From Motacilla alba alba (lineage: Eukaryota; Chordata; Aves; Passeriformes; Motacillidae), in assembly GCF_015832195.1 (NCBI RefSeq), contig NC_052027.1:20000688-20064687 (forward strand): DNA of 64,000 nucleotides, in the 5' to 3' direction. The notes beneath the pieces were generated by a model. It was not told where the DNA came from and made no database searches. It saw only the letters and a list, made by a program, of their open reading frames with translations. The translations under genes were made by a program, and so were the position numbers. Positions 29,077 to 41,697 of the stretch are shown in pieces (the first letter of the stretch is position 1; every line of letters begins with the position of its first letter).

Positions 29077-31049
29077 GGGTTGGTGATTGTTCAGCCCGCC
29101 AGTTTGTCCCGGTTAAGCCTTCAGCCCAGGGACGCTCAGCATGGGCTCCCCCAGCCCCTTCAGGCCCTGCCACTGGTCACAGCAGCCCCTGACTGGCTCC
29201 TGCCTGCCCACATCGTGCTGGCCCTGCACGCAGCTTGCCCTCCAAAGGGCTCCCAGAACAGCTGTGACCATTGGGTTACTTCTGTCACAATTTATACCCA
29301 ACAGCTGGCAGTCCTGTGGGCCTGGTAATGGAAAGAAAACACTGCTCCACTGCTGTTTGCTTTCTTTTCCTGGTGCTTGGCTGCAGGGGCAGAGGAGGGA
29401 GGGCCTGCAGCCTCCTGGCCCTCCTGCAGCTGCTACCTGGCCATTGCCTGAGGTGATTGCTCTCTGCTGGGGAGGGAGAGCCCTCCAGAGCTGGTGCCCA
29501 GCTGGCAGAAAGCAGCATTGCTACTGCAGCTGAGACACCCACTTTGGGCCCCTTCTTCTGGCCTTCTGTGCTCTCCTGCTCCTCCTGGCCCAGCCTGAGG
29601 CTAGGCTGGCTTAGTGTATGTGGCTGCTGAGGCCAAACTCCTCCTGCTCACCTTGTGGAGCCAAGAGAATTGAGAATCGCTGCATGTGGCCACTGCCTCC
29701 CAGGGAGGCTCCTGGTGCAGGCACTGCTGCAGCATCCCTCCTGAACAGCCTTCTGGTCTTGTGTTTGGGGGTGGGATCCCGTCCACCCCAGGGCTCTGCT
29801 CTGACATGGGGGACCCTGGCTCACTCCAGGATTTCTCCCAGGTCTCTTCCCTGAGCTTCATCTCACGGCTCAGCCCCAAGGGCCAGACTGGTATCAGGAA
29901 TTTCACAGTCTACCATTGGTGACTCATAGTCAGAATGCACAGGAAAACTCTAGCTGTGTTTCAAAATACCAGATGCTGTGTTGTTTCCTTCCCACTGTGG
30001 ATTTTCCATTGCCCCAGCCTCAGCGACTGGCAGCCTGCCTGGATGTTCTCCCCGCACCGCTTCTGCAATCCCACTCGTCCAGGTCCTCCTGGTTCTGTGG
30101 GCAGCTCTTTAGGCCACTGAGGCCCTGTTCCTCCTTTGTTTGGGAGCACATCCGAGTGCAAGATGATTCAGGGGCTCAGCACCAAGACCTCCAGCAGCAG
30201 TGGTCAGTTCCTGAGCACACTCGGTGGCCACAGGCAGTTGCCCACAGCTCTGGCAGGGTTGCGGAGGGGAGGCCGTGCAGGGCAGCAGCTCCCAGCGCCC
30301 CAGCCCTGCCCACGGGGGCCTGCAGCCCGTGGGTATGGAGCAGCAGGTCCTGGCATGACAGAGCCAGCAGCTGGGGCAGCAGCTGGGCAGCACAGCACAC
30401 TTTGCACACATCTACTGCAGGGATATCTTTGCAATATTGTGTATACATACACTCCAAATTGAAAAAAATTGGGCAAAGTGTAGCCTAATTTCAGAGGCAT
30501 TGGGGAAGAATTATTACCACTGCTTTCCTGGCTGAATTTTGGAACATAATACTTTTTTTAAAATACTTTATAAAAACAATCTCTGAGTCTGGAAAGGGAG
30601 TTTTTCAATCACAAGGGTTCTTGCTTCACTCCAGGAAAAGCGTAATTCAGTGTACTAGGGAGATTTTCTCTTAACATATTGCTGAGTTCTCATGCTGCCA
30701 CTCATTAGTAGAGATGAAATAATTTCTCACTGTTTATGTTTGATTTTCGTTTGGAAACAGTAGGAAAAAAAAATGTACCCACTGTGAAGATTTGGTTCAT
30801 GTGGGTCAGTTATTATTTCAGCTGCATAAGTTGAGGAAGGAATTCACAGAGGTTTTCCCCGGCAGAATCTGGTGCTGATGCTTGTGCTGTTGGGGTCTGG
30901 AGTGGGCTCTTTCCTTGCACAACTCACCATGCTGAGCTGCTGGGCATATCTGGGTTTGTTTTCTGGTTTTTACTAAGAGCAGCCAGCATCATTTAACAGT
31001 ACGTAAAACAGATTTGTTGGTTCCTCTGAATCAATCAAACTGTGGGTGT
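29077..31049. other. no gene recognised
   Basis: GC-moderate sequence. Several open frames of about 100 codons overlap on both strands without splice context or recognisable domains. Probably the older right flank of the array. Confidence 0.4.
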
Positions 31050-31440
31050 TCAGCCTGGAGAAGAGGAGGCTCAGGGAGAGCCTCGTGGCTCTCCATAAGT
31101 CCCTGACAGGAGGGTAGAGCCAGGTGGAGCTCTGCTCCATGGGAACAAGGACAGGACAAGAGGAAATGGTCTCAACTTGCACCAGCAGAGGTTTAGATTG
31201 GAAATTAGGGAACATTTCTTCTTGGAAAAGGTTGTAAAGCCTTGGAAAAGGTTGTAAAGCCTTGGAAAAGGTTGCCCAGGCCAGTGGTAAAATCACTCTC
31301 CCTGGAAGTGCTCAAAAGACATGTTTATGTCTTCTACCATTGGTTTAGTAGTGAGCATAGTGATGGTGGTGCTTAATGGTTGGAATTGATTATTGTGAAG
31401 GTCTTTCCCAACTTTAAGGATTCTCTGATTCCACGATTCT
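31050..31440 (+). mobile_element. CR1 LINE fragment
   Basis: Typical CR1 3' region (gttcagcctggagaagagga ... caactttaaggattctctg). It contains a 20-bp tandem repeat at 31221-31275. Confidence 0.7.
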
Positions 31441-34400
31441 AAACAACCCAGTGATAATATAACCTAATCTCTCTTGGTGTAAATGACTTAGTTCATCCTC
31501 TGATGTTTTCTCCACATCCATCCGCCAATGCATCTTCCAGCACATGAAAGGAATAAACCAGGTGTGAAGACTGGAGAAGGAAAATGAGCCCACATCACTT
31601 TCCTTGGGAAGGGAACAGAAGATTTGGCAATTTCCACAGGGGAGGAGAAACAGAAAAAAAAGGTTTGAGAAGCTGAAGTAGTAGCAGAGGTACCAGGGAG
31701 AAGAAATAAGAGGTGAGAGAAATGGTGGCTATGAATTCCAGGGCAGGCAGAGAACACCAGTGACCTGAACAGTTTGGCACCTCCTGGCCATTAGGCAGCT
31801 GATCCCAAAAGTTCATCTCTGCTCAAAAGGGCATGCATAGCCTTGCTCACCCAGCACAGGTGCAGGAACAGCATGAGGAAAATGGGAGGTGAGTGTCATA
31901 AACAACCTAAATACTGTTGTGCATTTCCAGCAGGTTTTGCAGCCTGTACTGAGGACCTTTGTCCTGGTTGCACTGTTCCCAGTGACCAACACCATTAGAT
32001 CAGAGGGAGCTGATTTAATCAGTTGTTAAAACAGTCAAATAATTTTAATTGAATGATAAGGACCATTTAAATCTTGCTGCTCCTGCTGAGAAGGCAGATG
32101 ATTGGGCTGAAGCCAGAGCTTTTGAGGAACAGCCAGATAGTGACAGGTAGAGCCAGGGAATGATAACATGGCACCCTCCTCAGTTTGGGAAGAATTATTT
32201 GCCCAGCAGGAGCCCAGCTCCAGAGCAACATTCCTGGAAACTCTGCACCATAAATAGTAGGGAGTTCATTCATACAGTAAAAGATTTCCTGGCCTTATTT
32301 ACCCTTCCATATTTGCCACACCATTTCAAAAGCCACCATGGGAGCACTCTCTCTGTGCTGGAAGGCTTGTCCTTCCCCTCCTGCTGCTCTGCACCAAGAT
32401 GTTCTCTGTTCTGCTGCTGCTTAGTGCATCTCTTGGCTCCCTACCACTGAAGGAAAAGAAATCTGTTTACAAGATACAAACAGTTTTGTGTAAATCACAG
32501 CCATGGGCTGCCAACTGTGTGCTCTCCCAGCCCAGCAGTGTCTCCTTCCCCCAACACAGAGTGCTGCGTTAGCACAGCTCCAGGGGTGTGTTGCTATTAG
32601 GTCATGTCATCGGGGACTGGAAAGCACCAGACTATGCCCTGTGTCTTAAAAATCCAGATGTGTGATGATTATCTCATGATAGCCATCATAGGACTTGTGG
32701 TAATGGTATTTCTAATAATTTAGCCTTCAGGAGTTCTTAGGCTGGGATGAGCCCATGCTCGGAGCTGGAGCAAACTGTGTGCTCAGGTCTGCTGTGTGAA
32801 AGTCACTGAGGTCCTGGTGCTGCCTGTTCCCTGAAAAGATGGAGCTCTTACATTTTCCTGAGTCCACATGGTGTAACCAGATAATTTCTAGTTGGGAGGA
32901 TGGATAGCAATGCTCAAACCACTAATATCACTAAATATAGTTGCATGAGATTAAATAAGAATACCCTTACTTTCAATCCCCCTTTTTTTACTACCTGATT
33001 ACATGGTAATATGTTGTTATAGTTCTTTCCTTATATTTCTTCTTTCTATATGTTGATCATCTCAGGGCTGCAGCTGCAGCAGTACTGGAAGCACCTGGGG
33101 AAATGACTCATCTCCCTCAGGCCAGACATGGATTTTGACACCCAGAAACAGAGGAACACTGACATAAAGGTGGAGTGTTGTATTATTCAGGGAACAAAAT
33201 GTCACAGCAAATGACTGCCTTGAGTTTGTGTGTTTCCTAATAGACTTGTGAAGTATGTTTGAAGGAAATGTCCTTACTGTTTATCACAAAAGGTCAAGTG
33301 TACAAACACCTGCAGCTGCACACATCTGAAGGATGGTTACACCAGGCACTGCCCCAGTCTGCTGCTGGGAGTCTCTAGCCCCAAAGAGAGCTTGTTCAGG
33401 CTGGGGAAGGTTTCAAGAGACAGCAGGAGGCTCCTTTTTCTTTATGCTCCTTTTTTCTTTATGCTTCTTAAAAATCCCTCCCCTTTTCCCACTAAATGTG
33501 CAAGCACTGTTGGATGAAGCTTCCAGTGGCAATTTCCAGTGGTAGATTTCTTCTTCCCGTGCTGGTGCCAAGCTCGCAGGGCCTTGCAGGAGGGACCTCT
33601 GTGAGCAGTGGGATTTGCACTCTTCAACAGCAGTCATGTCCCAGGACAGTCCTGGCACTGCAAACACGTTTTCCCTCTGCAGTTTGCAGTAACAGTCAGG
33701 AGCATCCAAACTCTTACACAGCGAAGCTTGTTTAAAGGATGGGTTTAGTCCCGGTGAGCTTCCAAGGACTCCTCCTTTGAAGCAGCATATGCAGGGGATT
33801 CTGAAGTGTCCCTGTACCCTCCAAGTTTCAGACAGAGTTCGGAAAACTTAACCCTCCCCTAACCCTCCCCAAGAGCAGACAAGATGTCGTCCCCTCTTTC
33901 CCGGAGCTGGGAGGTGGAAAGGAGGAGGCTGGATTGGCAGTGAAGGGCAGGTTTGTGGCCGTCCCACTTCCAGCAGTCTCTGCCTTCCCCCGCTGGCCTT
34001 GCCGGAGCTCTGCAGCTTCTCCCCGTGAGAATACCCTCTGCCCCTGTGCAGAATTCAGGAGTAATGCACAATCTCTCCTTTTCCCAGAAATCAGGCTGTG
34101 TGAGTGTGTTTGCATATGTGGACATGCCAAGTTTTAGCCCAAAGAGAGTTTTATACCTGACTTACAACCCGCTGAAATAATTTTATTACGGAAGCAGTGA
34201 CATAACTTGATAGTAATGCACACACACCACTCCAGTGCCGGGGGTTTATAAGGCTTTTACGAGGTGTGTGTGCAGGAAGTGACATCCCCAGCACAGGCAG
34301 AGCTGGCAGTACCTGGCTGGGACCCTTCCAGCAAGGGCCTGGTGGCCCCAGGGTGTCCGGCAGCACTGTGGAGGTGGCTCCTCACACAGCAGACCTGGGA

Positions 34401-35171
34401 AAGGGACATGAGTTCAAATAGCCCATGGCAATGGTCAGCAGGAGTTCCTGAGAAATTCTTCTCCTTAGTTCTGATGGGCAACAACAAAACCAATTTTGTG
34501 GGTGCAGCTATTGATCAGCTTCAGGTGAGCTCAAAGCAGAACTCCTCCTCCAACCCCTTCCAAATACTATCTGCTCTGTAGTGTGGCCCACTGGCATCAG
34601 AGCCTCGTAGCAGTGAGTTTCTCCTGCCATGGGCCATGAAATGAGATGTCCTGGCTGGTGCAGTCGTATTTGAGGGAGTTGGGACACCTCTGAACAGCCA
34701 GGTAACTCAGGAGCATCCCTGGGGACCAGGTATTAATTAGAATGTAAAATTTCATCTGCAGTCATCTTGCATTACTGCTGTTAAGAGGACAAATCTTCCA
34801 TTACCCTATGATTTCTGAGTATGCAGAGTCATGGCTAAAGCTGGGCCGGAGACAAGAAAGAGAAGTTTTGGCCAATTGGCCACTAATTCATGTGTGGGTG
34901 GCATTCAGCACCCAATTTGCTTTGCAGAACCAGTAAAGGGGAGGGGCTATTGTAAACCTGAAAAAACATGTTTGTGCTACAGCACTTGATTCCAAAATTG
35001 TCCTAGAAAAGAACAAATACACCTTTGTAAAACAATTGTGTGGTTTCTATTGCCCATCCCTCTACTGTGTGAGGAGCTGCCTGGAGAGCAATACTTGTTC
35101 AGCTCATGTTCTGAAGGGATTGGTTCAGAAACTATGCCACAAATGCAGTATGAGCAAAACAGCAGCTTCAG
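31441..35171. other. intergenic or intronic DNA, no gene recognised
   Basis: CpG-poor, AT-moderate, with short uninformative open frames on both strands. Confidence 0.4.
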
Positions 35172-35240
35172 TTTATAGAGTCATGGCATCATGAAGGTTG
35201 GAAAAGATCTCCAAGGTAAGCGAGTCCAATCTTTGACCTG
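35172..35240 (-). mobile_element. short CR1 3' remnant
   Basis: agagtcatggcatcatgaag followed by gttggaaaagatctccaagg is a diverged reverse-complement CR1 tail. Confidence 0.45.
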
Positions 35241-36544
35241 ATATCTGCACTTACCTGACCTGCAGGGATCTCTGTGCTGCCATTTTTAGTGAGTTCACCT
35301 ATGGAGTTTATGGGATGAACACAGGAAACAGAGCCCAGATTTGACACATGAACAAAATATGTGGGATTTAAAACTCCCCACAGGCCTCAGGTCACCTGTG
35401 CAGCTGCTCACCTCTTGCCTGCGACCAGCTGCTGTGAACACCCCAGAGACACAGGATTTTAGCTTCCAAAGACGTCAGTGGTTTGACTCCCTCATCTGTG
35501 TGTCAGAGGGCCCAGAAGATCAGCTCTCTGCTACAGGGAGCTGGCAATTCATCTATTTGGCACTTTCCTGGCAGTGCAAGAGGTAAGAATGGGAGAGGTG
35601 GATAGCAAAGTCCAGCTTCATCATTTCTAGTAAGATCAAATGAAAATACTGAGGAATTATTTTGTTTACCATGAGAATCAGGAATAGTTTTAATATTCAA
35701 TATTATTAATTTACAACAAATTCTAAGTAGATTAATTGTACATACACCATGTTTCTTTCCCCAGATGATCATTTATCCAGATAACTTTGCAAACCAACAA
35801 TTGGAGCAGCATTCCCTGTGCTCTGATAATATTCTCTGGTGTTCCCAGGCTCAGGCTGCTCAGCTGAACAATGGATGGGCTGTGCAGCATCTGAGCGTGG
35901 CTGTAACAGCATAGTGGAATCATAAAGCATCATGCAGGAAAGCCTGGGGCTCCTGTGCCAGCGGAGTTTCAGGGCAAAACTTGCAGTAAACTAGTGTTTT
36001 CTTGCTTCCAGTCTTTTCCTCCTGGCTCTTAAATAATGGCCAGAGGATGAGGTTGGTTGTGGCCTGGTTTATCTGCAGTTTCAAAGCAGCGCATCATTCT
36101 GCAGTCCTGTGAGGGAAGCCTTTGGTATCTTTCCAGCCTTTAGTTTTTATCAATTATTAATCTGAGGGTTGCTTAATTGCTAAGTCTCCTACTTTTAGAT
36201 ACCATGGGGAGGTGTGAAGGAGTACTGTTCAGACACAAACTGGTCCCTTCCCTTCTCACCTTCAAAGGGCAAATGGAAATTCTCTCCCTGTTCTTTCTCT
36301 TGGGATGTGGTGACACCGATGGCTCTTGCTGAGTTCTTGCCAAGGCTGTAGCCAGGGCACAGCCCTTTCCCACCTCCTCCTGGGCAGCAGGAGCACTCTG
36401 GGACTGGTTTTGAGAGCTGTCTCCTGAGAGGAGTGCAGGCAATACGTGCAGGAGGAACCTGTGGTGGATTCTGTGGGTCATGTTTCAGCAGACATTTACT
36501 GCAGCCTCCTGCAGAGTGAGGCAGTTCCTGGTGTCTGTGTAACC
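35241..36544. other. no gene recognised
   Basis: No exon chain, repeat array or RNA gene seen. Confidence 0.35.
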
Positions 36545-36785
36545 AGGTACTTGGTCAGATGTTAAGAAGAAATTCCTTCCTGTGAGGGTGGGGAGGCCCT
36601 GGCACAGGGTGCCCAGAGCTGCTGTGGCTGCTCCTGGATCCCTGGCAGTGCCCAAGGCCAGGTTGGACAGGTCTTAGAGCAATCTGGGACAGTGGAAGGT
36701 GTCCCTGCCTTGGCAAGGGTGGCACTGGATGGGCTTTGAGGTCTCTTCCAACCCAAACCAGTCTGTGATTCTGTGATTATTCTGT
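36545..36785 (+). mobile_element. CR1 LINE fragment
   Basis: Sequence from ttaagaagaaattccttcct to ccagtctgtgattctgtgat is a well-preserved CR1 3' end. Confidence 0.75.
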
Positions 36786-39030
36786 CTTTATTTTCACTTG
36801 TGAACTGATTCCAAGTCAACAGTGGTTTCAATGCCTGCATCACACATGGGCCTGCTCCATCCCTGTGTGCACTTGGAGGAGGAGATGGTGAGCATGCAGC
36901 TTACAGTCCTGCTGTCCTTTCTCCAGGAACTATAAACACCAGGCTTTTCTCAAGTTTTCTATTTTCATTCTCTATTTTTATAATTAAGTCTCTCACCCCT
37001 CAAAATCTTGCCTCTTTGTCAGTCCTTGAATAAGCCCCATTTTTCTCTGGCATGGGGGGGGAGGGTGGGATGTGCAGGATTTCTGCTGGGTGTCTTGATG
37101 CCTGTAGGTTTTGGGCTCAATGAGGTTATGCAGAGCTGTGCTCATGCTGGAAGTTAGACTTTGTCTTTAAAGATTCTGGAAGAGCAGCAAGGAGGATTTG
37201 AAGTATCTCACAGCAGAAGCTGTGTCCACTTGGCACCTACAGCCATTCCAAGGCAGACTGTGAAGTCTCCAGAACAGTTTGATGATGCGGTGTTAAAACA
37301 ACTTTCTGCCAGTGCTGGTAACCTGCCATGGCTTGGCTGAACTACCTATAGCTAAAGAACCACATATGAATTTGCATTTTCAGAGGGAATTTCCTGTGAA
37401 GTCTGAATGCACTTTTTTAGTGACAGCAGCCTATTCAACACTGCCTTGGCTCACCTGAAGCACTCTTGGCTTTCACTGAGTGTCCACGTTCACATTGTGG
37501 CTGTTGAATTATCAGAGAAGCTGTTCCATGTTTTCCAAGAAGCTGTTTTGAATTCTCCACTAAATGCTAAGCAGAGCTCTGTTGTGCTGCCATTTTTGGT
37601 GAGGTTTCAAATGGTTTATTTTGTGCTATGATGAATTTTAATAATTGCTATAAGTATGCTATTAGACAAAATGAGGGAGAAAGAAACCCAATTATTAAAC
37701 TAGACTGCTGTGACTGGAATCTATAGCTGATATATTAAAGCCCATCTGTCATGCTTAATAATTAACTCAACCCAGCAATACTGGAAGAGAAAATGAACAT
37801 TATTAATGAGATAACTGATCATTATTTCTTTTCCCTCCTACCATTAGAACAATATCTTGCAGTATATAAATTAAACAATAATTTTACATCATATACACTG
37901 CGTGCTTTCACCAGTGCTTTGCTATCTCCTGCTTTCCCAACACCACTTTTATGGAATTAATGCTTTTTCCCAAGTCTCCCTTTGCTGCCGTGGGCTGTGT
38001 AAGGCCTGAAGGAGCCAGTACAGGCTGCAAATGTTACTCAAAATGCCCTGAACCGAAGAGGAATGATCCACATCCCCACTGACAGGTACCTATTTGTGAG
38101 GACTTTCTGAGCACTCTGAAGCTTCTGATTCAGCTTCTCACTCAGCATAGCTCACCCTCCCGCTGCAGCCAAAATCTTGGCTTTGCTCTGGAGTAAATGC
38201 CCCCCAGGCCCAGTGTGCTGGGAGACAGTTCTGTGCACAGTAAGGCAGCTGCCCACCCTGAAAGGCGTGCTGATATCACCTGGAAAGCCCCACCTTTGGT
38301 GGAGAAGCTTCATGACCAAGATTTTCCCCAAATTATTTCAGAAACCTGGGGTCTTTCGATAAATGTTCTTGCAGGGAGGATAGATAGGCTCTCCTTAAGC
38401 AGTACCCTCAGTCACACGTGGGAGCAACTGCAAGGGACTAATTTTAATTTGGATTTTATCTCTGTGTCTCGGCAAGTTCTGCCAGCTTCATCTTGCAAAA
38501 AGCACCGTTTGAGCTCTGAACCTGCTGATATTTGCAAGGGAGTCTGAGAAACAGTAGAAACATTGCACAAATTCAGAGTGCTACCTGAAGTTATTGCAGA
38601 GATGATGGTTCCCTCTGTGTGTGGCAGAGGAGAGCTGCCCTCTGAAGTGTTTTGAGGTCTTCAGTGCACACCAGAGAGCTTGGGATAAGCCAGATCCCTT
38701 TGCACATTTACTTTTTTGTTTGATTTTGGTATTTATTCATGAGGAGCCCAAACTCTCCAAACAGAAACCTGGACTTAATGATGTCAGTAAGAGCTTATCA
38801 AATACGGGGCAGTGCCCACATGTCCCAGTGGGCTGGAGGGATTGATTTCCTTTGCCCTTGCTGTTCCTGATGAGAGGGCTGGCTTTAGACACAGCTGTGT
38901 TTGGGGGATGGCTGAACTTGAAAACACCTTTGGTTTTTGTCCATCCTCCACAAAGGCAGCATGGGCTTGGGCAAGAGCATTCACTCCCCACTGCTGGCCT
39001 TTGCCATTCCTCCCCCTGCTGTCCTCTGCT
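36786..39030. other. no gene recognised
   Basis: AT-rich stretches with TAATTA/TTAATAA motifs at 37640-37900 resemble conserved non-coding DNA but carry no coding signal. Confidence 0.35.
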
Positions 39031-39034
39031 CCCC

Positions 39035-39100
39035 TGGGCATGGTCTGTAAGGTCCCTTCCAACCCAAACCAATCTATGATTCCCTGGTTCTGTGGTTCCC
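39035..39100 (+). mobile_element. short CR1 3' remnant
   Basis: ggtcccttccaacccaaacc followed by ATTCC-type repeats. Confidence 0.5.
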
Positions 39101-41584
39101 ACTGCAGTCCCAGTTCCCTCCTGGTCTCCCAGTCCTGCCGGGAACCACAGCACTCCGATGGCCGAGTGTGACCAGCTCCAGCCTGGCTGGGGAAGCCCCA
39201 GGGCTGGGGATGGTGTGTCCAGGAGGGCAGAGCTGAGCTGGCTCCAAAGCAGCAGCAGCAGCCCCTGTTCCCAGTGACTGGGGCAGCTGAATCCATTTCC
39301 TGAAGGACGCTGAGCTCCAGCTCAGGATTTCAGGTTATTCCAGGAAATCTCCCTGTGAGCTTGCCCCAGAGGTCAGCTGCTCCCGAGCACAAAAGCAGCA
39401 GGAAAATTACTTCCAGCCCTCACTTTGGTGCTGGCAATAAATTAAGTGATGAAATATCAGAAAAGCACCTCTGAAAGAAGTTGTCCTGCAGCTTGAGAAG
39501 GAAAAAGAAAAGAAATCCCTGGACTTAGGGGTCAGTTGTAGGACTGAGAAAGGAGGGAGTGCTGCTTTTGCATGTGAAAGAGACATCAAAGTATCTTTAG
39601 ACTGAAAAGGGATAAACATTCTTTGTAGAGAAAACTTTCCCAAATGGGAAGGTAGCTGCAGCAATGGGGGCGGTTTGGAGCGGTGACTCAGTGCATGGAG
39701 GATATTTACTCACCCAGTTGCTTTCGATAAATCCCCCTGATGCCGACGTTATCTGACACTTTTCATTTTTCTATATTTAACAGGAACCAAAGTACAAGTC
39801 TCTACTCCAGGAACCATTGCCAAGGAGATGATTATTCATTAACTCTGGCTAAGGAAAAATGGGCTTAGCAACATCTAAGATCTCTGGGGGGAGTTTCTAC
39901 ATTAATTTCCTGTCAAATTCCTGTTTGTGTTCTGTGTAAGCATTCTCCAAATTAATAATGCAAAATAACTAGAAAGTAGCAGAAACCCCAAGGTAAATAT
40001 TGCAATTTTTAGCCAGAATGGGTTTAATTGGAATTGTTTTATGCATCCTTTGCCTCTGAAATGTGAACTATTATTGGTGCTGTTACCTGAATAATTCACT
40101 GTACACTTTCTAGAGAAACTACAGCTAAACTTCATCTACTACAGGAAATTTTACCTCTCAATTCAAAATGGTGGAATAATAATTGCTAATAATGTGTTTG
40201 ACTGATTTTCACCATCATTGTTGAGCATATTTCTTATTATAAATGCCTTCATTAGTAGATCAGTGTCATAGAATATAAGTTAATTATTTGGGATGCTTTC
40301 TCCCCCCATCAGTCATTGAATACATTATTCTTGAATATTTGTATTCATTAGGCCAGCTGCATTCCATTAAGAAAACAGTATAAACCATAGTTCAGGGAAA
40401 GACTCTGTAATGCTTTAAAAATCCATAGGGAATGTTTCTCTCATATCAACATTTTTATAGCTATAATCTTTCAACCTGGAAATGCTGTGCCCTGGGTCTA
40501 ATTTGCGGAAATCACCAGAACCTTTGGGATAAACAACACTGTGTGTGTGAAGCCCAGCTCTGCCTAGGACACAGAGGGGTTGTGAGAGGGGAGGGATGCT
40601 GGCCTCGAGGAGTGTATGGGCTGAGGGGTCTAAAATGAGCACTTGGCTCTGTGGGGCCATGCTGAAGTGCCTGCAATGCAGCAGAACCTGAGCACAGCCC
40701 CTTCTGAGGTAAGACCGGCCCATTAGTAAATGCAGGAGGGCTGGTGCTGCTGTCTCTGCCTGCCCCAGAGCTGGACTTTCAGCATCCTTTTACACTGAAA
40801 TCCCCCCTAATAACTGCACCAGTTAATGACTATTTGGCAGTGAGAGGTCAATGCAATTCATGCTTATTACTTAAATCTTGGGAGAATGTCTCACCCTGGC
40901 AGCAGTCTCATAGTACCCACCAAAGCACCCACTACCACTTTTCCCACAATCAAGTGGGAAACCTTTGAGCATTTAACATTATCTCCTATAAATTCTCCAC
41001 CTAATTATTCAAAGAGGAGCCAGCATCATTTTGATGTTTAAGCAGGAATAATCCCCTTTTCATTTCAAGAGTCTACTCCCTTGTTTTTATTCCAGTGACT
41101 AATTGATCATGCATTCCTGACTGAAAAATGCCTGTTAGTGTGGCTGGTGGCAGGAATTAACGAAACTATAAATTGCATATAGTCTGTGGTGATTCTTCCC
41201 TTTGCAGTCTGTCTGGGAGATGAAATTCCTTGGCAGTGCAGTGTGTCAGGGGATGAGAATGCCTTTGTTCTGGGGAAAGCTGCAGCATCACAACCACTTC
41301 AAAGGTGGGTAAAGAATGATTGGGGGGGCAGAAAGCTCTGATCTGGTGTGACAGAATACTCCCTAGTACAGCAATGCAATGGTGGAGGTAAGTGAGAAAG
41401 AAAAGGGTCAAATACCATCCACAAAACAACCAAACCCATACACCTCCAGTATAATCTGCATTCAGTTTCAATAGTTTAACTTGGCTGGAGATGATGGAAA
41501 AAAAGCAACAGTCCCATCAAAGAACAAACCTTGTCTTACACCCATAGTGAGCAGGAGCAGAGAAGAGTTCAGCATCATCCCTTA
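39101..41584. other. no gene recognised
   Basis: AT-rich from 39900 to 40400. No supported exon. Confidence 0.35.
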
Positions 41585-41697
41585 AAGTGCTGGACAGGGC
41601 TTGGGGCACCCTGAGGTAGTGGGAGGTGGCATGGGTGGAATGAGATGAGCTTTTAAGTCCCTTCCCAGCCAAACCGCTCCATGATTCTATGATTCAT
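41585..41697 (+). mobile_element. CR1 3' remnant
   Basis: gtgctggacagggcttgggg to gattctatgattc, a CR1 tail. Confidence 0.55.

Noticed and set aside
33850..33875. CCCTAA-like motif (taaccctcccctaaccctcccc)
   Set aside because: Too short and imperfect to call interstitial telomeric repeat.
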